In this document: piece by piece, positions 18,295 to 27,504 of the stretch
How the letters are laid out: every line of letters begins with the position of its first letter
Numbering within the stretch: the first letter of the stretch is position 1
From: Chitinophaga agri
GTDB lineage: Bacteria; Bacteroidota; Bacteroidia; Chitinophagales; Chitinophagaceae
DNA: 64,000 bases
Assembly (NCBI RefSeq): GCF_010093065.1
Contig: NZ_CP048113.1
Location: forward strand, 1,054,001-1,118,000
Direction of reading: 5' to 3'
The notes under the pieces: model-generated
What the model was told of the DNA's origin: nothing
Seen by the model: the letters and a program-made list of their open reading frames with translations, nothing else
Database searches by the model: none
Made by a program: the position numbers and the translations under genes

Positions 18295-18320
18295 CAATGG
18301 GCGGCAGATGCCGCCCATTG
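18295..18320 (-). terminator. Terminator hairpin after the IorB-like gene
   Basis: The inverted repeat CAATGGGCGGCA (18295-18306) / TGCCGCCCATTG (18309-18320) lies 23 bases beyond the stop codon at 18343. On the minus strand it is followed by TTGTTGTTAGA. Confidence 0.7.
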
Positions 18321-18342
18321 CCAAAAATATATCTTCATTACC

Positions 18343-20637
18343 TTATGCCTTCAGATCAATCGGCAATGAATAGATCCGCTTACCCGTCGCCGCATAGATA
18401 GCGTTGCATAATGCAGGCGTGAACGGTGGTACCGGTGGTTCTCCAACACCTGTAGGTTTCGCTTCACTTTCAATAATATGCACATGAATTTCCTTTGGCG
18501 ACTCAGGCATCCTGATGATCTGGTAACCATCGAAATTACCTTGTTGCACCTGGCCATCCTTCACTGTGATAGCGCTTTTTAAAGCCAGGCTCGCAGCAAA
18601 TTGTGCCCCGCCTTCAAACTGGGATTTCACCCTGTCTACATTGACCGCTACGCCACAATCAAGCGCATAGTCTACGCGTTGTATAGTAATTTTGTTCTCC
18701 GCATCCACATAGACCTGTACGACACAGGCTACATACGTCAGGAAGCTCTTATGCGCGGCAAAGCCTATACCCGTTCTCTCCGGAAGCGCTTTTCCCCAGC
18801 CGGATTCCTTTGCTACACGCTGAATGACACCTTTCATACGACTGGTTTCCCATGGGTAATCGGTGATTGCCTCACCATAATTCGGATAGGTGGTCTTAAC
18901 CAGCTCCTGGTCGAACGTGATACTACGATCTTCGCCCAGGAGGTCCAGCGCATTGGCTATCGGGTCCATGCCTCTGGCAACTGCAATCTCATCCAGCATA
19001 GTACCAATGGCAAATACCTGGGGTATATTACGCACAGACCGCAACCATCCGATACGGAGATGTGACGGCGCATCATGCGTTTCTATCCTGATAGCCGGCA
19101 CATTATAAGGGAAGTCGGAAGCACCGAGCATCAGCTCACCATCGCTCGGCTGGATAACGAAAGTATCTTCAGTGGCCGAAATGGACGGATAGGCGATATG
19201 ATGGTTCCAACCGGTTAATTTGTTGTCGGCATCTATCGTTGCGACTATCCGCTGTACACTTAAGGCGTGGAGATAATCGTGGCGAATATCGTCTTCACGG
19301 GTCCACTGTACTTTCACCGGCAAACCAGACTCCCTGGCCAGTAAAGCAGCTTCCACGATGTAGTCGGGTTTAGACTTACGGCCAAATCCGCCTCCCAGTA
19401 AGGTGACGTTCATCTTTACCTTGTCAGCCGGAAAGCCCAGCGCTTCAGCAACAGCGTCTCTGGCGCCCTGGGGATTCTGGGTAGGCGCCCAGATCTCGCA
19501 GACACCATTTTTCACCACGGCCAGTGCATTCGGTGGTTCCAGCGTGGCATGCGCCAGGTGAGGTGCGATATAGGTATGATCTATCACTTTTTTTGCTTTT
19601 GCCTTTGCCTGCGCAAAGTTGCCCCTTTCTCTCCTGACAGTTCCATGCTGCGCCATTTCTTTCACCAGTGTGGCTATCTCCTCCCCTGAATCATAGGCGG
19701 CATTAGGTCCAAGATCCCATTCTACCTGCAGCAGATCGCGTCCTTTGATGGCTGCCCAGGTATTATCCGCAATAACTGCCACACCTGCCAGTGGCTTACT
19801 CAAAGTGGCAGGCAGCCCTGCACCCTTGATAGGGATCACTTTGATCACTCCAGGCACTGCGCGTGTTTTCGTATCATCAAACGATTTCATGGAGCCCCCG
19901 ACTACCGGACAACGCCTGATAACCGCTATTTTCATACCTTCTACCTCCGCATCAATACCGAAGACCGCTTTACCTGTGACGATATTATGCAGGTCAACGA
20001 TCGGCGTTTCCTTCCCGATCAGTTTAAACTGGCCGGGTTCCTTCAGTTTTATGTCTTTGGCAGTAGGTATGGGTAGCTTGCTGGCTATCTCCACCACATC
20101 ACCGAAATCAATTTTCTTAGCTGACCTGGTATGTATTACCTGACTGTCAGCGGTATCACACTCTGTTACCGGCACCTGCCACTTTTGGGCGGCTGCCTGC
20201 ATCAGTAGTAATTTAGCAATAGCACCTGCCTCACGCATTGGCCTGTAAAACATCCTGACGGAAAACGAACCATCTGTATTCTGGTTACCATATTTCTTCT
20301 CATCACCCTCCGCCTGAACAATATTCACCCTGCTCCAGTCAGCGCCCAGTTCATCTGCCAGCACCAGCGGCAGACCGGTTCTTATACCCTGACCCATTTC
20401 CGAGCGATGGGCCACTATGGTCACCATGCCATCGGAAGAGATGCTCAGGTATACATTAGGCGCTACAGTGGTCTTTTTATCACCTTTACTATTGCAGCTC
20501 CAGAAGCTGATCCCCACCATCAGTCCACCGGAGAGGATCCCTCCTACTTTCAAAAAGTCCCGCCTGGAAGCACTGAACACTTCTGACGTGATAGTCTCCG
20601 TCTTATTTATTTTCTTAAAAGGAAATGATATCTTCAT
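18343..20637 (-). CDS. iorB: Molybdopterin-binding large subunit, isoquinoline 1-oxidoreductase beta (IorB) type
   Basis: With ATG at 20637 (MKISFPFKK) the protein has 764 residues; the 25 residues upstream belong to a frame overlapping iorA and are unlikely. It carries a twin-arginine signal (SRRDFLKVGG, R25-R26), so it is exported folded to the periplasm. Molybdenum cofactor signatures are visible: EMGQGIRTGLP, LLGGGFGRK, and GVGEPPVPPF near the C-terminus with the expected catalytic glutamate. It would hydroxylate an N-heterocycle or oxidise an aldehyde, passing electrons to the 2Fe-2S partner encoded just upstream (gap 10 bases). The exact substrate is unknown. Confidence 0.9.
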   Translation of the reverse strand: MKISFPFKKINKTETITSEVFSASRRDFLKVGGILSGGLMVGISFWSCNSKGDKKTTVAPNVYLSISSDGMVTIVAHRSEMGQGIRTGLPLVLADELGADWSRVNIVQAEGDEKKYGNQNTDGSFSVRMFYRPMREAGAIAKLLLMQAAAQKWQVPVTECDTADSQVIHTRSAKKIDFGDVVEIASKLPIPTAKDIKLKEPGQFKLIGKETPIVDLHNIVTGKAVFGIDAEVEGMKIAVIRRCPVVGGSMKSFDDTKTRAVPGVIKVIPIKGAGLPATLSKPLAGVAVIADNTWAAIKGRDLLQVEWDLGPNAAYDSGEEIATLVKEMAQHGTVRRERGNFAQAKAKAKKVIDHTYIAPHLAHATLEPPNALAVVKNGVCEIWAPTQNPQGARDAVAEALGFPADKVKMNVTLLGGGFGRKSKPDYIVEAALLARESGLPVKVQWTREDDIRHDYLHALSVQRIVATIDADNKLTGWNHHIAYPSISATEDTFVIQPSDGELMLGASDFPYNVPAIRIETHDAPSHLRIGWLRSVRNIPQVFAIGTMLDEIAVARGMDPIANALDLLGEDRSITFDQELVKTTYPNYGEAITDYPWETSRMKGVIQRVAKESGWGKALPERTGIGFAAHKSFLTYVACVVQVYVDAENKITIQRVDYALDCGVAVNVDRVKSQFEGGAQFAASLALKSAITVKDGQVQQGNFDGYQIIRMPESPKEIHVHIIESEAKPTGVGEPPVPPFTPALCNAIYAATGKRIYSLPIDLKA

Positions 20638-20647
20638 GACTAATGTT

Positions 20648-21151
20648 TCACTTTGATGAATGATTCCGCTCAGGTACAACGAGGGCAGGCGCCTTTTCCG
20701 GAGATGCGACACTTACAATGGCCGCCTTAATCCTGTTATAGGTACCACAGCGGCATAAGTTCCCCTGCATAGCTTCTTCAATCTGCTGGTCGGAAGGATG
20801 CGGATTGCTCTTCAGCAAGGCTACAGCATTCATAATTTGTCCTGTTTGGCAATAGCCGCATTGCGGTACGACGTAGTTTTCCCATGCCTGCTGCATAGGA
20901 TGATCACCCTTCTCTGACAAGCCTTCAATGGTGGTGATCTTTCCTTCCCCAACCGCTGAAACGGGAAGACTGCAGGAACGAACCGCCACATCATCCAGAT
21001 GTACCGTGCAGGCACCACACAGCGCTTTTCCACAACCGAACTTTGTTCCCTTCAGGCCAATAATGTCGCGGATGACCCACAACAATGGCATATCCTCGAG
21101 CGCCTCTACGTCATGCCTCGTTCCATTTACCTGAATCGAATATTTAGCCAT
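20648..21151 (-). CDS. iorA: 2Fe-2S small subunit, isoquinoline 1-oxidoreductase alpha (IorA) type
   Basis: Starting at ATG 21151 ([10 protein letters not shown]) the protein has 167 residues, matching the family; 13 extra upstream residues are not needed. The plant-type cluster uses C40, C45, C48 and C60 ([15 protein letters not shown]), and the second cluster uses C98, C101, C133 and C135 (QCGYC, LCRC). There is no FAD subunit nearby, so this is the two-subunit IorAB arrangement that feeds a periplasmic or membrane electron acceptor. It is transcribed ahead of iorB. No molybdenum-cofactor maturation gene (XdhC type) lies in the window. Confidence 0.9.
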   Translation of the reverse strand: MAKYSIQVNGTRHDVEALEDMPLLWVIRDIIGLKGTKFGCGKALCGACTVHLDDVAVRSCSLPVSAVGEGKITTIEGLSEKGDHPMQQAWENYVVPQCGYCQTGQIMNAVALLKSNPHPSDQQIEEAMQGNLCRCGTYNRIKAAIVSVASPEKAPALVVPERNHSSK

Positions 21152-21526
21152 ATGATCTATTATTTTGTCTTGATTATACTTTGTTGGCAATAAGCAAAGC
21201 TATTGATTAATGTGGCATCAATAGTTAAGAAAAAGAAATCATTCGTTAAGGAAATCAATAAATCTGATAATACAATAACCCATAGTGCCAGTCTGTTGTT
21301 CATTTCCTTTTTTTATTTGCATTTATTATAGTTTGACCAGGCATTGATCTATTGGTATATTAACAGCAAAAGCCGTTCGCCACATATTGGCGAACGGCTT
21401 TTGCAACCTGTATCCATTACAGCTGATTGGTCTATACGGGCACCTGATGACTACGATGCGTCCCACTTTGACAGGTATGCAATGGTAATTATTAACCATA
21501 TCCTGCAAATATCACCATCACATTAC
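21152..21526. other. Intergenic region upstream of iorAB and downstream of the AlkX gene
   Basis: About 375 bases. It contains the strong hairpin 21366-21404 that ends the AlkX/YcaQ-type gene and the A/T-rich promoter side of iorAB (21190-21330). No gene is seen. Confidence 0.55.
21366..21404 (-). terminator. Long perfect terminator hairpin
   Basis: A 17-bp perfect stem (21366-21382 with 21388-21404) with loop CATAT begins GCAAAAGCCG and ends CGGCTTTTGC. It lies about 120 bases downstream of the stop codon of the gene at 21527. Confidence 0.8.
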
Positions 21527-22720
21527 TTATGCAGACAGGCCTTTACTGATCTGACGCAGGAGTGCTTTCTTATTAGATCTGCTGAAAACAATACTCCGGC
21601 AACGATTGAACCGCATAAAATCCTTCAATGACTGGATGAGTCTTTCAACAATAACCGGCGCTGGATCAACATCTTCAAAATGGAGATTATGGACGATCAG
21701 TACTTGTTCTTTACGATCGGCTTTGGCATCCATCCTGGCTATAAAGGTATCTCCCGCGAGTATTGGCAATGAAAAGTAACCATATAATCGTTTAGGAGCG
21801 GGTACGAAACATTCTATCTGATAATCAAAATTGAAGAAGTCTTTTAAGCGATGACGGAAAACGTTCAATACATCAAACGGAGACAGAATAAAGACTTCGT
21901 TGTCCAGTGAAATATCTGTTTGCTGATCAGGCAGCATATAGTGCGCGGCTTTTACCCCTTCTACAGTGACCGTTGTTAACTGACCGTCCTGTGCCATCTT
22001 TTCCAGTTCCTTTTTAACCAGATTCCCCTTTACATGACGCGCCCTCCAGGCCATTTCCTTCGCGGACGCAATACCTAATGCACCAAGGGTACGGACAATA
22101 ACAAAACGGGCATACGCTTCGTCCGTAGGCATCGTCAGGTCTGTTTCCTGTGGTACTAAGTTGCGCGGCAGATCATAGATCTTCTGAAACGTCCTGGTAC
22201 GCCTGATCATCAGGCTTCCACTGAGATATAATCTTTCAAGCGCAACCTTCGCCGGCCGCCAGTCCCACCAACCGGAGCTGGCCTCTATACGGTCATTATC
22301 AAAGTCGCCGACCATCACTGCCCCATCCCGTTCTATGCGGTCCATTATCTGTTTCATCAGGCGGGTCTCTGCTGGCGTGACGGGTTTGCTTTGTCTTTTA
22401 AACGCTTCCTTCACAGGCAGTGAAAAGCGGAAATCATGCATAGGGAGAAAGCCGGCGTCCGAAGTGAGGTATTCAAAGATGCGGCCGTCTTCGCACAGAT
22501 CGTCGAGCCATACCGGCTGATAATCAGGTATACGTGCTGCCATTACATGATGGTGGGCACGCTCTACGACATAATTTGTATCCAGTTGCACAAAACCTAA
22601 ATGGTCAATTACCCGGTAAACAGCTTCAATGCCGTTCCCGAACGCTGCTTTACGGGCGAGTCCGGCGGCGTTAAGGATGATCTTTCCAGCCTGCTGTTTT
22701 GTCAAAACAAGAGATTCCAT
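21527..22720 (-). CDS. AlkX/YcaQ-type DNA glycosylase (HTH_42 family)
   Basis: A 397-residue protein of the winged-helix glycosylase family of bacterial YcaQ (AlkX) and Streptomyces AlkZ, which unhook interstrand crosslinks and excise bulky alkylated bases. The catalytic QxD/QxQ motif is QLD at Q45-D47, the AlkX-type variant. Also typical are VERAHHHVMAAR (52-63), EYLTSDAGFLPM and the C-terminal SPFDVLNVFRHRLKDFFNFD. The gene stands alone and ends at the hairpin 21366-21404. Together with the AlkD-like gene at 40455 the window holds two alkylation-repair proteins. Confidence 0.9.
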   Translation of the reverse strand: MESLVLTKQQAGKIILNAAGLARKAAFGNGIEAVYRVIDHLGFVQLDTNYVVERAHHHVMAARIPDYQPVWLDDLCEDGRIFEYLTSDAGFLPMHDFRFSLPVKEAFKRQSKPVTPAETRLMKQIMDRIERDGAVMVGDFDNDRIEASSGWWDWRPAKVALERLYLSGSLMIRRTRTFQKIYDLPRNLVPQETDLTMPTDEAYARFVIVRTLGALGIASAKEMAWRARHVKGNLVKKELEKMAQDGQLTTVTVEGVKAAHYMLPDQQTDISLDNEVFILSPFDVLNVFRHRLKDFFNFDYQIECFVPAPKRLYGYFSLPILAGDTFIARMDAKADRKEQVLIVHNLHFEDVDPAPVIVERLIQSLKDFMRFNRCRSIVFSRSNKKALLRQISKGLSA

Positions 22721-22796
22721 CTACCTAAAATAAACAATCTGGGAATATTGCTACAAAAACTATATTTTACTGCCATCATCCCCTATCCAGCTAAAA

Positions 22797-24398
22797 ATGA
22801 AGAAAATTATCACGTTTGTTTACTTACTGTTCACCACATTCATGGCCGGTGCACAAACTACGCTTACTTCCTACACCGGGACGATCAGGGGTTATAACAG
22901 CAATATGGGATTCAGCACCGGGCAGGTTATCGTCAATAATGTTATTACCGGCGTACATGACAATTATCTCATTACTATTCAGTCTGACGGTAGCTTCTCT
23001 GCCAGCTTTCCGTTGACACACACACAGGAATGCTTCATCATGCTCCCTTTTTATAACACGACGGTGTATTTTGAAGCCGGGAAAAGGATCATACAGCATT
23101 TTGATATCACAGATTCCGGGCAGGTAAATGCTGTATTTAAAGGAGATTGTGCCACCATTAACAATGCACTCAATGAGCTGAGGCCCATCTCCACATTCTT
23201 TGACTGGGATGCGGTAGATAATGATATCTTCCAGCTACAGCCTGCCGCCTATAAGGCTTATTTCCTGAAAATGATGGACCGTAGGCTGGCCGCTATAGAC
23301 AGCGTGGTACATCTCAGAAAATTAAATACCCGTGCGGGCAGGCTGGCAAAATTACAGGTCACCTATAGCATCATGAGCACGCTCATGAACTATGCATTTG
23401 AAAGAGAATCAAGTTACCGTAGAAAGATGAACATATCCTTCAATGATAGAAAACAAATACTGGAAGAAATAAAGACAGATAGCAGTTATTACGATTTCCT
23501 GCAATCATTATCATATAACGATCCTAACAATATGGTTTCATATGGCTACTTTGAATTCATCACCCGGTTGATGCATATCCCTCCGGTTGAAGAAGAAGCA
23601 CAACGGACGAGTATACTGGCTGCCAACGAAATCATAGCACGTGCCGCTAGAGACACTTCCTATAAGGGCCTGAACGAACTTAAAAAGGCATTCGAAGAAA
23701 TACGGAATGGAAGATCCACGATAGCTGGTACACTGGAGAAGGCTCGTCCGGTAGTACTTAAAAGGCTCATACGTAAAGACATATCACTGGAGCTGGACCT
23801 GATATACCTGCACAGTATCGGGAGCCGCCTGCATATGCAAAAAGACACGTTATCAAAGGTGGACATACAGAAGATAAAATCTGACATTAAAAATAAAGTG
23901 CTGATAACTGATATAGCTGCCTTAAACGACCAGGTTAAAAAAAGCATTTGGGAAGCCCGCAATGCAGACAGCAAACAATACATACGGCTGGCAGCAGACT
24001 TAAAAACGGACAGTACCTATAAAGCAATCTTTGAGCAGTACAAAGGAAAGGTTGTTTTTGTTGACTTCTGGGCGACGTGGTGCAGCCCATGTATACAGGG
24101 TATAAAAAGAATGGCGCCGTTGAAAGATGAACTGGCAGCAGACAGTAACGTTGTTTTTTTATACATCACGGACCAGACTTCCCCGGAACAGGTGTATCAG
24201 ACAATAATGCCAGGCATCAAAGGGGTACATTACCGGATCACCAATGATCAGTTCAACTACCTTAGTACCATCTTCCGCATGAATGGACGGCCGCACTATG
24301 CTATAATCGGTAAAAAAGGGATTCCGGTCCATACACATTTTGTATGGACGGACCCTGCGCAGATAAAGAAAGAATTACAGTTGCTGGAAATTGAATAG
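22797..24398 (+). CDS. Exported TlpA-like thioredoxin-fold protein with long N-terminal region
   Basis: A 533-residue protein with signal peptide (to residue 19 or 20, MAGAQ). The C-terminal ~130 residues are a thioredoxin fold with the active site WATWCSPC (C429, C432), the TlpA/ResA pattern for reducing or exchanging disulfides in the periplasm. Residues 25-125 look like the DUF4369-type beta domain often fused to TlpA proteins in Bacteroidota, and 130-400 is helical. It is divergent from the AlkX gene and followed 84 bases later by the phosphoethanolamine transferase. A second TlpA protein lies at 45353. Confidence 0.88.
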   Translation: MKKIITFVYLLFTTFMAGAQTTLTSYTGTIRGYNSNMGFSTGQVIVNNVITGVHDNYLITIQSDGSFSASFPLTHTQECFIMLPFYNTTVYFEAGKRIIQHFDITDSGQVNAVFKGDCATINNALNELRPISTFFDWDAVDNDIFQLQPAAYKAYFLKMMDRRLAAIDSVVHLRKLNTRAGRLAKLQVTYSIMSTLMNYAFERESSYRRKMNISFNDRKQILEEIKTDSSYYDFLQSLSYNDPNNMVSYGYFEFITRLMHIPPVEEEAQRTSILAANEIIARAARDTSYKGLNELKKAFEEIRNGRSTIAGTLEKARPVVLKRLIRKDISLELDLIYLHSIGSRLHMQKDTLSKVDIQKIKSDIKNKVLITDIAALNDQVKKSIWEARNADSKQYIRLAADLKTDSTYKAIFEQYKGKVVFVDFWATWCSPCIQGIKRMAPLKDELAADSNVVFLYITDQTSPEQVYQTIMPGIKGVHYRITNDQFNYLSTIFRMNGRPHYAIIGKKGIPVHTHFVWTDPAQIKKELQLLEIE

Positions 24399-24425
24399 AC
24401 AAATCAGCCTGATAATCAACAAAAA

Positions 24426-24455
24426 TTTGATAATATTACATTTTGTATTAATTTG
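24426..24455 (+). promoter_or_regulatory. Bacteroidota-type promoter for the phosphoethanolamine transferase
   Basis: TTTG at 24426-24429 is followed after 18 bases by TTAATTTG (24448-24455), one mismatch from TAnnTTTG. This is close to the -33/-7 arrangement of Bacteroidota sigma-ABfr promoters. It ends 28 bases before ATG 24483 and overlaps the alternative TTG start at 24453, which it therefore argues against. Confidence 0.5.
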
Positions 24456-24482
24456 CTTAATTGTTCCATTTTAAAATGGTTT

Positions 24483-26012
24483 ATGCGTTTATTAAAAGAT
24501 AATATCAAAATCGTTCACTTTTGTTTATTAATAGGTTGTCTTAACTTCTTATTCTTTCATTATCCCTTTTTTAAATTTATTTTTAACAGTCTTGATTATA
24601 GAAGCTTTAATGGCATTACCATTATTATTTGTTTTATTATTCTAATGGTGATTGCCAATTCCTTTGCCTTTTTTTTGATACTCTATCTATTACGCTTTGC
24701 GGGAAAAATTGTCCTGGCGTTATCCTTTGTTATCAACGCAATGGCAGTTTACTTTATTAACACTTACGGCGTGATAATAGATGGCGGCATGGTAGGCAAT
24801 GTGCTAAATACCAATTATGATGAGGCAGCTGGTTTCTTCTCCGTAAAACTCCTACTTTATGTAATCGTGCTCGGTGTTATTCCGGCCATTATTATTATTA
24901 AAGCTAAAATAGTAACAGTAACATTCAAGCGATTTTTAGGGATCACTTCAGCTACTTTATTATTTATCTTAATTGTCGCATTTGCCAATTCTCAAAACTG
25001 GTTGTGGGTTGATAAAAATTCAAAAGTATTAGGTGGCCTGGCAATGCCATGGAGTTACACAGTCAATCTTTCGCTGCATTTTATACATCAGCACCAGGAA
25101 AATGAAAAGGAAATATTATTGCCAGATGCAACCATAAAGGATCACCAGAAATCGGTAGTAGTCCTGGTGATAGGAGAATCCGCCAGAAGTGAAAATTTTT
25201 CTTTATACGGCTACGGCAAAAATACAAATCCGCTTCTTTCAAAAACCCCGGATGTATATAAGTTTAATGCGACCTCCTGCGCTACGTACACTACTGCAGG
25301 TGTAAAGTGTATTTTAGAGCATAAAAATACCGGTGAGCTGTATGAGATCTTGCCAAATTATTTATATAGAAATGGCGTAGAGGTGGTTTGGAGAACTACA
25401 AACTGGGGAGAGCCACCCGTTCATATAAAAAATTACCTGAACAAAGAGGCGCTGATGAAAGATTGTAAAGGTGATGGATGCGCTTACGACGAAGTGCTTT
25501 TGAATAACCTGAAAGAGCAAATAGCGGCCAGTACGAAAGATAAGGTATTGATAGTATTGCACACAAGTACAAGTCATGGACCTGAGTATAGCAAAAAATA
25601 TCCTCCTCAGTTCGAAACTTTTAAACCAGTATGCAATAGTGTAGAATTAGCAAAATGTTCTAATACAGAACTGGTCAATGCTTATGACAATACGATCGGT
25701 TATACCGATTATATCCTATACAATGTAATTGAAGATTTAAAACAATTAAAGGAATACAAAAGTGCAATGATCTTTGTGTCCGACCATGGAGAATCTTTAG
25801 GAGAAAAAAATCTATACATGCATGGTTTGCCATTAAGCCTGGCGCCGAAACAACAATATGACATTCCTTTTATAGTCTGGACATCTGATAACAGTTTAAA
25901 ACAACTGAAGACAGAAAATTCATTGACACAAGAATATGTATTTCACAGTGTTTTAAATTTTTTGGGCATACAAAGTCCTGTTTATAATGAGGAATTGAAC
26001 ATTTTCAAGTAG
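24483..26012 (+). CDS. Phosphoethanolamine transferase (EptA/sulfatase family), AT-rich
   Basis: From ATG 24483 the protein has 509 residues. Five membrane spans fill the first ~200 residues; the rest is a periplasmic alkaline-phosphatase fold. Signatures are VIGESARSENFSLYGYGKN (zinc site Glu), CATYTTAGVKC (nucleophile threonine region), HTSTSHGPEY and FVSDHGESLGE with HG downstream. These match EptA-type enzymes that move phosphoethanolamine from phosphatidylethanolamine to lipid A or other glycolipids, a change that lowers polymyxin binding. The DNA is far richer in A/T than its neighbours (in 24481-24540 I count 14 G/C of 60), suggesting later acquisition or weak codon selection. No two-component genes adjoin it. 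Confidence 0.9.
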   Translation: MRLLKDNIKIVHFCLLIGCLNFLFFHYPFFKFIFNSLDYRSFNGITIIICFIILMVIANSFAFFLILYLLRFAGKIVLALSFVINAMAVYFINTYGVIIDGGMVGNVLNTNYDEAAGFFSVKLLLYVIVLGVIPAIIIIKAKIVTVTFKRFLGITSATLLFILIVAFANSQNWLWVDKNSKVLGGLAMPWSYTVNLSLHFIHQHQENEKEILLPDATIKDHQKSVVVLVIGESARSENFSLYGYGKNTNPLLSKTPDVYKFNATSCATYTTAGVKCILEHKNTGELYEILPNYLYRNGVEVVWRTTNWGEPPVHIKNYLNKEALMKDCKGDGCAYDEVLLNNLKEQIAASTKDKVLIVLHTSTSHGPEYSKKYPPQFETFKPVCNSVELAKCSNTELVNAYDNTIGYTDYILYNVIEDLKQLKEYKSAMIFVSDHGESLGEKNLYMHGLPLSLAPKQQYDIPFIVWTSDNSLKQLKTENSLTQEYVFHSVLNFLGIQSPVYNEELNIFK

Positions 26013-26273
26013 CGAACGACTATCATGAATGCCGGTTGACGCGGAAGATAAGCTGTCCGCGTATCCGAAATACTGTGCCGGACCTGCCAACTTATCGGAA
26101 AGCTTTTTGGCATAAAGCGACGAATGAGGACTTAAGCCACCTTCAAATCCAACGATCTGAAGGTGGTATGGCAGATAGCCGGCAATTATACCTACATGCT
26201 GACGTGGCTAAGAGTTTTCAGTTCAACCTTCACCAAAAGCATAAGCCAGCAGATCTTTGGGTAGCACCTGCAT

Positions 26274-27377
26274 CTAAAAACCGACAACAGCCTGAAAGGC
26301 TTTTTTAGGCTGAAAATTCCTGTCAAACAACAAAGGATAATCCTTTCTACCCCTTACAGGGAAATCATCCAGCCAGCTATGCCTGTCCGATATATTCCAG
26401 AAAGTCACACCAGTCAGCAATGCTTTGTACTTACGGAATATTTCAAAGCATACCCGGTATTGTGCCGCCTGGGCAATTTCCTTCTCCTTTGTAAAAATGG
26501 TATCATAGTCATTCGCACGCCTTGCCCTGGCCTCATGCTCTTTCGGATAAACCGAAATATCGAGTTCCGTGATCTGCAACGGCATTTTCAACACAGCGAA
26601 GTCAGCAAAGGTCTTCTCTAACTGTTCCGCAGAAGGTTCATTTACAGCCCAGTGGCCCTGTAATCCAACGCCCTGGACCGGTATGCCCTTGTTCCGCAAC
26701 TCCGTGATCATCCGGATGATCTTGGTCCGCTTATCGGGGTCTATCTCATTATAATCGTTATAAAAAAGGACTGCCTCCGGGTCTGCAGCATGCGCCCATT
26801 CAAACGCTTTTTCAATAAACTCAGGGCCACAGATCCGCAGCCAGGCTGAATTGCGGTAAAACTCGCCTTGCCTGTCACTGATCACTTCGTTGACGACATC
26901 CCAGGCGTATATCTTCCCCTTATACCTTGTGACAACCGTTGTAATATGCTCCTTTAGACGCTGCAATAAGATGGCTTTGGATACCGTATCGCCCTTATTA
27001 TCTATGAACATCCATCCGGCCACCTGACTATGCCAGCAAAGTGTATGGCCTCTTACCTTCATCCTGTTCCTGACCGCGAAGTCAACAATAGCATCTGCCC
27101 TTTTAAAATCGTAGTCATGCTCACGTGGATGAATAACGCCCATCTTCATATCATTTTCCGGGGTGATACTGTTGAATTGTGAGAGGATGAACTGTCCTTC
27201 ATTTCCCTGTAAGGCACGCGGGGAAACCGCTACGCCAATGGGAAACATGGCTCCATAGTAGTCTTTTAAGCCTTTTTCGGATGTAAGCTGGGCAAAAGAG
27301 GAGCCTGCAAATAAAACGCCTGAGACACATATCAGCAGGTGTTTTGCTATCTTATAAAAACCTGATCGTCTAAGCAT
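26274..27377 (-). CDS. GH10 endo-1,4-beta-xylanase
   Basis: A 367-residue single-domain GH10 enzyme with signal peptide (residues 1-29, AGSSFA). Family landmarks are ITPENDMKMG (71-80), GHTLCWHSQ (110-118), the acid/base E164 in DVVNE and the nucleophile E271 in ITELDIS, plus FWNISDRHSW near the end. It should cut the xylan backbone internally in the periplasm or outside. No carbohydrate-binding module or T9SS tail is present. It stands alone, convergent with the AT-rich transferase gene and about 260 bases from its stop. That gap holds no recognisable gene. Confidence 0.95.
   Translation of the reverse strand: MLRRSGFYKIAKHLLICVSGVLFAGSSFAQLTSEKGLKDYYGAMFPIGVAVSPRALQGNEGQFILSQFNSITPENDMKMGVIHPREHDYDFKRADAIVDFAVRNRMKVRGHTLCWHSQVAGWMFIDNKGDTVSKAILLQRLKEHITTVVTRYKGKIYAWDVVNEVISDRQGEFYRNSAWLRICGPEFIEKAFEWAHAADPEAVLFYNDYNEIDPDKRTKIIRMITELRNKGIPVQGVGLQGHWAVNEPSAEQLEKTFADFAVLKMPLQITELDISVYPKEHEARARRANDYDTIFTKEKEIAQAAQYRVCFEIFRKYKALLTGVTFWNISDRHSWLDDFPVRGRKDYPLLFDRNFQPKKAFQAVVGF
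26288..26306 (+). terminator. Possible terminator inside the 3' end of the xylanase gene
   Basis: On the plus strand AGCCT-GAA-AGGCT is followed by T6. It would stop transcription arriving from the phosphoethanolamine transferase while lying within the last codons of the convergent xylanase gene. The stem is only 5 bp, so support is modest. Confidence 0.4.
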
Positions 27378-27504
27378 AACTAAAAGTGGTGTATAATTTC
27401 CTAACTGTCAAATTTTTCCGGTGATTTCTAGGTCCCCTCACTCAAACGGCCCGCCTTCAACACATTTTGCTATGTAACAGATATTGGACATGATTGGAAG
27501 CGAA

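Noticed and set aside
24453..24482. TTG start for the phosphoethanolamine transferase
   Set aside because: It overlaps the likely -7 box; ATG 24483 is the better start.
26036..26308. 90-codon plus-strand frame between the transferase and xylanase genes
   Set aside because: Overlaps the xylanase 3' end and shows no domain; I could not link it to a transposase remnant.
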